Assembly: GCA_002104985.1 (NCBI GenBank)
Contig: MCGO01000011.1
Coordinates: forward strand, 496,001-560,000
Reading direction: 5' to 3'
DNA: 64,000 bases
DNA from: Rhizoclosmatium globosum
Lineage: Eukaryota; Chytridiomycota; Chytridiomycetes; Chytridiales; Chytriomycetaceae
This document shows positions 58,346 through 64,000 of the stretch, piece by piece (the stretch's first letter is position 1; each line of letters starts with the position of its first letter). Below the pieces are notes generated by a model that saw only the letters and a program-made list of their open reading frames with translations, did no database searches and had not been told where the DNA came from. The position numbers and the translations under genes are program-made.

Positions 58346-60121
58346 ATGCCCCACGGCTCAATGTCCCAACACCAGAAAGCGACAAGGTGGCGTCCATTAG
58401 TGGAAATAATCTAGACATAGAAAAGGGAACTCCTGAGTCTGTTGCGTCACCACCACTAGTGAAAAAGACTCCAAAAACTCAAAGGAACCACCAAAAAAGA
58501 AAAGCATCCCAAACCGAGCTCCAACATCCCTCTTTACGTTTTCTTAGGAGCTCTGGCGTTTATTTGGACCATTTTGGTTTGAAATCCATTTATGGAGTCG
58601 AAACTGAGCTAATTTTACCCAGCCAGGAATCGTTGTTGGTTGCATCACTCTTCTCAACGCTCAGACCTCGATAAATTCTCTGTCAGACCAGCTTCGCTCT
58701 GCTATTTTCGATAAAGCGAACATTGTAACGCGAAAAACTGTTGATGAAACTTTACAAGCCCTTAAAATATATCAACCAATTTCAATGCAATCCAGCTATC
58801 CAACCAAGCTAAAACTGCTGTAACTCTTAATAACCCACAACTAATATGGGATTACTATAATATTGGCCTCAAGTTCCAACCCTCTTCAGTTTAGGAATTG
58901 TGTGCTCCAACTGGGCGACGATCTCTAACGGCCGTACACAAGAAAGCTCATTAACTGTATTTAATACAAACCAGTCCATTCAACTGGTAGATCCAACCAC
59001 AAGCTTCACGACACAGAATCGAGTCATACTTGGTATCGACGGAAGCAACACCTTGTTCTATGGTCCAACTGCATCGGACCTCAACGGACAAACTCATACA
59101 CGCGCCAAACGCGGCCGGTTATCCAGGTTGGAAAACGCCTGTTTACATGTCGAGTTTGAAAACGTTTGTGATTCCGTTGACGTTACAAACATGGCAGAAC
59201 CAAGCTATTGGAAGTGCGGGGCTTGGGAACGCAGATACAGCGTATATAGCGACGCTGAGTCTTTCGTCATTGACTAATTTTTATATGGGAATGAATATTT
59301 CGATGAATGGGGTTGTGGTGCTTGTTGATGGAAATACTGGGACAATGCTTGCGTCCTCGTACCCAAATGTCACGTATAATTCCGCGGCAGGAGCTGCATA
59401 TACTGCTATGGGGAACCCACATAAGCTTATTTCAGAGTCTGTTACGTTTCTTGCAAACACTTTTGGGTCTTTCCAAACAGTGCAAAGCATTCCACGTAGC
59501 CCTGAGCCCATCATCACGTCATATAATAACGGGCAAGATGTTATTCTCATTAATGCGGTTTGGATATCTGATTTGAGCTCGGGATTGAATTGGTTTTTGG
59601 TTCTTGCAATACCTTCAAGTGATTTGAGTACTGTCGTGAAAGACGGGATGAAAGGCGCGATTATAAGTGTGGTTGTATTATCTGTATTTGCTATTGGAAT
59701 CGCTGCTTTGTTTGCATGGCTGATCATGACTCCAATCAAGAAAATCACAAACGGAATGCAGGAAGCAACGCTTTTAGACTTTTCGAGGATGCGGGAAGGA
59801 TATCTACAGGAACGCAATTTTGTATATGAAATCGGGACTCTACAGTACATTTTTCATAAATTGTAAGTGCGAAATGCTCTTCTACACACCACTCCTAATT
59901 TATAAATCAAACAAAATAGGTTGTATGAAGTTGTTGATATAGTCAGAAAGAACGAAATGATGGAGGCAGCAATTAAGGAAAAGGGGCTAGGCACAACCCA
60001 CCAATCCACACATTCAATCACTCGAAACTCTTCTACGGCAGCGCCAAGTACTGCTCCTCATGTTCTACGACTTTCCCGTGGTGTAACTCCTTCGAACGGT
60101 AAATTAGATATCAAGGATTAG
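58346..60121 (+). CDS. Cache-HAMP-like membrane receptor without output domain
   Basis: A sensor architecture. Short Pro/Lys-rich cytosolic start, a membrane helix SLYVFLGALAFIWTILV, an extracellular double-Cache-like region (QTSINSLSDQLRSAIFDKAN, LIWDYYNIGLKF, APNAAGYPGWKTPVYMS, VVVLVDGNTGTMLASSYP, AVWISDLSSGLNWFLVLAIP), a second helix AIISVVVLSVFAIGIAALFAWLI, then a HAMP-like MTPIKKITNGMQEATLLDFS and a short helix VYEIGTLQYIFHKLLYEVVDIVRKNE. A final polar tail ends at 60121. In zoosporic fungi such sensors commonly precede cyclase or kinase domains; none follows here, and the next gene is on the other strand. Several frame changes are needed (near 58350, 58480, 58570, 58800-58890 and 59105). 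Confidence 0.65.
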
Positions 60122-60255
60122 TTTCATCTCTTTCTGTGTGTATCCAGGAATAAAATCTCAAAGTCAATCATAGTATTCCGTTGAGTTTATTTTCTCACAT
60201 TTCTATATTATATGTATATAATGTGTTGCCGTTTCCCATGGTCTGAAACAGATTT

Positions 60256-60945
60256 TTAGAAGAGGGCAAGAACAGCCGCGGCGGCAGCAACAACTCCGAC
60301 ATTCGCGATATCAGCAGAAGACTTTGTGGTAGTGGCAGCAGCCGCTGGACCCGCTGGAACACCCTGTCCCTGCGATCCCGGCACATTCACAGACGCCGGG
60401 ATCTGAGCCTGGACAATCTGACCGTTCACGTATACACTCGCCGTAGTAGGAATGGAAGTATGGGCCTATACCAACATCAAAAAACAAAAAACGAGGTCAA
60501 CACCCACGTAAGACTTGTTTTTGCAACAAGAACACTTACAGCAACCAAGTTCACACAGTAAGGCAAGTAGTACCCCAACTTTGCATTGTTCCCCTGCGAG
60601 CCGTAGTCGTACCAGACACAGGCGCCGCCGGACTGTTGCATCCCTGCGACAGCCGTGCAAGTGTTCACAAAGACGATTTGGCGGTTGGCGCATTGAACGA
60701 TTTGTTCAGTGTTTGTTGCGGCGGAGAAGGAGCACTGGTAGACAGATCTTTGGTGATGTGGTGAGTGAGTGAGTGAGTGAGTTTTGAGGGGAGGCACTTT
60801 GGGAGACAGACGGGATTGTCTTACCTTGGCTGGCGTCACAACTGTCTCCCACGCGGAATGAGATTGGTGGAATCGACTTTGTGAGGGTCACAGAGCCGCT
60901 GGTGGCTGATCCGAGGGTGAAGGCGGGGGCGGCAAGTTGGGCCAT
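60256..60945 (-). CDS. Secreted cysteine protein, probably GPI-anchored (paralogue B)
   Basis: Paralogue of 57561-58206. It starts MAQLAAPAFTLGSATSG, with SIPPISFRVGDSC, then SVYQCSFSAATNTEQIVQCA, VNTCTAVAGMQQSGGACVWYD and YYLPYCVNLVA, and a last exon rich in Ala/Pro/Gly/Gln ending in VGVVAAAAAVLALF. The N-terminus is weakly hydrophobic, so secretion is inferred mainly from the cysteines and GPI-type tail. Introns at about 60475-60539 and 60746-60824; the second contains a GTGA repeat and its junction is one base out of phase. It converges on the Cache receptor gene. Confidence 0.7.
60761..60782. repeat. (GTGA)n microsatellite inside an intron
   Basis: Five GTGA units within an intron of the secreted-protein gene on the minus strand. 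Confidence 0.85.
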
Positions 60946-61175
60946 TTGTGATTGATTGGTTTTGTTGGGTGATTTTGTAATATGCCCAGATCTCTATTTT
61001 AAGAAACATGTTTTATTCTAATCCGGCATATTATGAGGTCTTCCAGAGACTGGAGGGAAAGGAATTAGAACAGAGAAAAGAGGTCACGTAAAGTAATACA
61101 GGGGGTTGAGATAAGAGGCATGGGCAAAACAACAGAAGAAGAGGAATTCTAGACTTTCAAAGAATCTTGAACTGT

Positions 61176-62371
61176 TCAGTTGAAGTCAATTCTCTTTTCT
61201 GAAGAGTCTTCAACGACAGGTTGCTTCTTGGTGACAGTAAAACGCTGAACAGCGGCTTTGGCAGCTTCAACTCTGGAAGGGGTGGCAACGACTGGCTTCT
61301 CAACCTTCTCAATCTTCTCAGCCTTCACAGGCTTGGAACCAGTGGCACGCTCAGCAATCTTTGCACGAATAAAGGCACGGTCGATAGGGATGGAGACACG
61401 GGACATCAAAGGACCGAAGAAACCAATGTTCTTTCCCTGAATGGTAACAACATTTGGGTATGGGCCAGCAGTATCGGAGTGACCCATCAAATCACGGCGC
61501 ATAATCTCTGTCTCGACGATAGCACCGATATCAACAAAGAAGTCAACGACGCGGGTAGCGACAGGACCAACAACCTCGAATGCACCGCCGTCCTTCGACT
61601 CAGTGTCAATGTGAACGAGTTGACGACGCTTGTTGTACGCCTTTCTGCCCGTGTGGGTTCCGTTATCGATTTCCTCCGCCTCAGCCGACGTCTCAAAGTG
61701 CCATGGACGACGGGGGACGCCGATTTCCCAGGCAACCGAGTCGAACTTGTGGGCCTTGCGCATCTTGTAGAGCTCGGTGAAGACGATCGCGGATGGAATG
61801 GCGGCGGCAACGGCACAGATTGTGAGCAGCGGCAGGACAACGCCGAGGGCAAGGGCCGCGGTCAGAACGACGACGGCGCCGGCGGTGATCAGCGTCGCAG
61901 CGGGAACGAGGAAGGCGATCAGGTCGGGGAACACAAGCGACAAGACAGCGGGAACGAGGACGAGTGCCGCAAAGACCTTTCCGAGGGTCGCAAAGAACGA
62001 TCGGCGGGCGCGTGGCTTTGGAGGCATGTACGTGGTCTTTGGGGCCGGAGTTGGGGCGGGGGCAGAGGCAGAGGCAGAGGAGGCAGTTGATGCAAGTCGA
62101 ACGAGGGAGCCATGAGCAACAACGGGAACACGAGCTGGAGCAGCCTTCATCGCATTCATCGCACTGAATCCAGACAACGAAGTCAAGGGAGACACGCGGC
62201 CAATCGATGCACCCAGTGGACCATTCGCTGTCATCTGAGAGAAGCCGCGAACTGACGATCCAGCACCGGTTCCAACAATCGATGGAACGATCGAATACCA
62301 GGACGCGCGGCAGTGGTGGTGGTGGTACCGGCAAAGGCTGCAGCACGACGGGTCACCTGAGAGAAGAGCAT
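61176..62371 (-). CDS. Predicted mitochondrial membrane protein
   Basis: Unrecognised family. From ATG 62371 the N-terminus MLFSQVTRRAAAFAG is an Arg/Ala mitochondrial-type presequence. A frame change at about 62290-62310 (one lost base) then leads into VRGFSQMTANGPLG. Next is an Ala/Pro/Ser linker, two hydrophobic segments FFATLGKVFAALVLVPAVLSLVF and LITAGAVVVLTAALALGVVLPLL, and a folded C-terminal part (WEIGVPRRPWHFETSAEA, FEVVGPVATRVVDFFVDIG, YPNVVTIQGKNIGFFGP). The end is Lys/Glu-rich (KAEKIEKVEKPVV). Single exon. The start lies 80 bp from the divergent YciI-like gene, which is also predicted mitochondrial. Confidence 0.6.
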
Positions 62372-62449
62372 TGTTTGATGTGTTGTGTTGTTGGATGAGG
62401 TTAAATTGGTTGTTCTTCACTTTTTTAATCATCTGTCACAACCCACGAA

Positions 62450-62884
62450 ATGCGTCTCGCTCCGAAAACACTCACCCGTGCATTCTCGTCAACTCCGCGT
62501 ATTTCGCAACAGTTTCTTCTGATTGCTAAAGACTACTCGGATGCGGGTGCTCTCGAAAGAAGATTCAAAGTGCGTCAAAACCATTGGACAGGGCAAGACA
62601 ATCTAAACTCGATGGGAATGTTCTTGTTGGCGGTGCCACTCTTTCGTCTACGGATGAAGCTGTCGCGAAAATGAATGGTAGTATGCTTGTCCTTGAGTTT
62701 CCTACTTTGGCGGATGCGGTGAGTTGCTTCACCCCGTAGCATAGAATATCGCTGGTTGTTGCTAAGTGCGTCGAACAAATAGGAAGCCTATGTCAAGGCT
62801 GACCCGTACGTTACAGGCAAAGTGTGGGAGTCCTGGACCCTTACTCCTTTCAAAATGGCACCACTGCCTCCATCAAAGCAGTAA
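62450..62884 (+). CDS. YciI/YCII-related domain protein, mitochondrial
   Basis: Small ferredoxin-like-fold protein of the YCII family, function unclear. The presequence MRLAPKTLTRAFSSTPRIS is typical for mitochondria, then QQFLLIAKDYSDAGALERRF, KLDGNVLVGGATLSS, GSMLVLEFPTLADA and, across an intron at 62719-62783, EAYVKADPYVTGKVWESW and PFKMAPLPPSKQ. The family has RRL.VRP.HL near the first part; here the frame breaks after HWTGQ (about 62594-62602), and one added base restores SKLDGNVLVGG. Stop at 62882-62884. Confidence 0.8.
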
Positions 62885-62963
62885 ATATCAAATAAAAAGG
62901 TTGTGTATATGTACATGGTTTGTATTATGGAAGGCTGATGGTGTGAGAAACCAGCTTCAAACT

Positions 62964-63283
62964 TCAAAGATCAAAAACGACTTGCTGGCAATCATTGACT
63001 CTCAGTGTTGCTTCTTTGTATGTCCCAATAGGAGTTTTTAGATCAGAAACATTGCAATAGGATTGTGTGGCATCAATGCCTTCCAGTCTTCCTGTGACGC
63101 TTGTGCTGCAAACAAAGATAATCAGACAAGAAGACAACAAACCCACAACAAGCACACGCACTTCTTGTACATATGAAATGTAGCCTCTGGTTTCTTGGTC
63201 GCTATTGCGATCCAGTATCGCAAATAGTCCTGCCGCATTCGACTGCGCATCTCAGATTCAGATTCTGGTGATGAACTCGTCAT
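62964..63283 (-). CDS. GEMIN7: Gem-associated protein 7 (SMN complex)
   Basis: An Sm-fold protein that pairs with GEMIN6 in the SMN complex, which loads Sm rings on snRNAs. About 88 residues in two exons (intron 63106-63161). N-terminus MTSSSPESESEMRSRMRQ, then the helix and first strands YLRYWIA and ATFHMYKNTSVTGRLEGIDA, and the characteristic end SDLKTPIGTYKEATLRVND, very close to vertebrate GEMIN7 (LQTPIG...A.LR..D). Start 63283 is 84 bp from the divergent LRR gene. An intron-rich genome such as this plausibly needs the complex. Confidence 0.82.
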
Positions 63284-63366
63284 TTTTGGATGCAAATTCA
63301 AACATTATACTTGTCCAAGGTCAAAATCATTTCCCCGATTCCAGACGGTAATGCATTGGGAAGACC

Positions 63367-64000
63367 ATGAGATTTACAAAGCACGTAAAACATGCAACCC
63401 ACAGATTGCCAGGTCCTCCGACTGACTTTCCAAAGTACTACATACGGCCCAATTGTTGCGATGAAGGAAAAAGTGGGTTTCTAGCTCTCAAGTGCGATGA
63501 ACGGGGACGCGTTGTTGAGTTGTGAGCCATTTTGGTGGGACCCTGATTCTTCGGCTTTGTAACCACTCGATACACATAGGACGATTCCTGGCCTCGCCGG
63601 CGAGATTCCTGCTACTTTAACAAGCTTATCGGCTTTACAACATTTGTAATGTCCTTCTCAGCCAGTTATGGATACTAACTTGTTTGTAACTCAGAGATAT
63701 GAATGGAAACACGCTCAACGGAACAATACCTTCTTGGATTACTGACTTTACAATGCTGCGATATTTGTACGCCTTCATTACCTGTTGATGTTACTTAGAA
63801 CGAAATAGGGACTTGAGCAACAATCGATTAACAGGACCGATACCACCAGAACTGGCAAACTTAAAGAATTTGGATTATTTGTGAGTTTTATAGCTGCGAA
63901 GATTGAAATTGGCGATTAACCTTGTGCAACCAAGACATCTGGAATACAACCAACTCAATGGAACCATACCTTCATCCCTACTGACTCTACCAAAGCGGTA
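63367..64000 (+). CDS. Leucine-rich-repeat protein (5' part, runs off the window)
   Basis: The N-terminal cap region reads FPKYYIRPNCCDEGKSG and LALKCDERGRVVEL, like the cysteine cap before plant-type LRRs. The repeats follow: LAGEIPATLTSLSALQHL, MNGNTLNGTIPSWITDFTML, LSNNRLTGPIPPELANLKNL and LEYNQLNGTIPSSLLTL, of the L-x-x-N-x-L-x-G-x-IP type. Introns at about 63522-63580, 63647-63694, 63768-63810 and 63881-63932 interrupt the chain in the same phase at the same Leu codon of each repeat. No clear signal peptide; the ATG at 63367 is the first in frame. The 3' part, including any membrane segment or kinase, is outside the window. Confidence 0.8.

Noticed and set aside
60761..60782. GTGA repeat as a mobile-element footprint
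   Set aside because: A simple tandem repeat in an intron, without flanking target duplications or inverted repeats.
61221..62090. Plus-strand ORF of 289 codons rich in Gly/Arg/Asp
   Set aside because: Antisense to the mitochondrial membrane protein; composition typical of a shadow frame.

Overview
The window is nuclear DNA of a flagellated, early-diverging fungus, most likely a chytrid. Genes are densely packed on both strands and are split by many short GT-AG introns, mostly 40-80 nt. The content mixes fungal families (EBP2, a PFF1/ERMP1-type vacuolar protease, SEC14, small GPI-type wall proteins) with genes that zoosporic fungi keep and yeasts and moulds have lost (IFT80, CFAP99), and with genes better known from animals (SZT2, GEMIN7). 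No CRISPR array, insertion sequence, rRNA or convincing tRNA was seen.

Layout. 1-5.1 kb: a large minus-strand protein with a ubiquitin-like domain (cut by the left edge) and two fragments of an ER-type FKBP in swapped order. 5.2-15.8 kb: a near full-length SZT2 homologue, the best find in the window. 15.8-24.4 kb: EF-hand protein, mitochondrial methionyl-tRNA synthetase, WD40 protein, mitochondrial carrier and F-box protein. 25.2-28.6 kb: a PAS-kinase-like protein kinase with a huge hinge insert, and a low-complexity ORF. 29.2-31.3 kb: a tandem family of small secreted cysteine proteins, one copy broken. 31.9-41.6 kb: SEC14 protein, EBP2, ERMP1-type protease, a small basic protein, a PPR protein and a short SET protein. 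41.6-46.4 kb: a degenerate MASE1-histidine kinase-receiver protein and an APC permease. 46.6-57.5 kb: CFAP99, a PX protein, IFT80 and a histidine-rich zinc transporter. 57.5-61 kb: a Cache-HAMP receptor flanked by two paralogous secreted proteins. 61.2-64 kb: a mitochondrial membrane protein, a YciI-like protein, GEMIN7 and the start of a leucine-rich-repeat protein whose introns fall at the same place in every repeat.

How the genes fit together: SZT2 in animals belongs to KICSTOR, which anchors GATOR1 and so ties nutrient supply to TORC1. IFT80 and CFAP99 serve the zoospore flagellum. MetRS, PPR, carrier, YciI and the 61-kb protein point to mitochondria. The Cache receptor, MASE1 protein, LRR protein and secreted proteins are surface and sensing functions. 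Many neighbouring genes are divergent with gaps under 200 bp, so shared promoters are likely.

Caution on sequence quality: in several conserved genes the correct protein can be followed only by changing frame, and in most cases the change equals one missing base, often in or next to a short homopolymer. I read these as probable assembly deletions, not pseudogenes. Exon and intron ends were placed by eye from GT-AG sites and protein similarity and are approximate.
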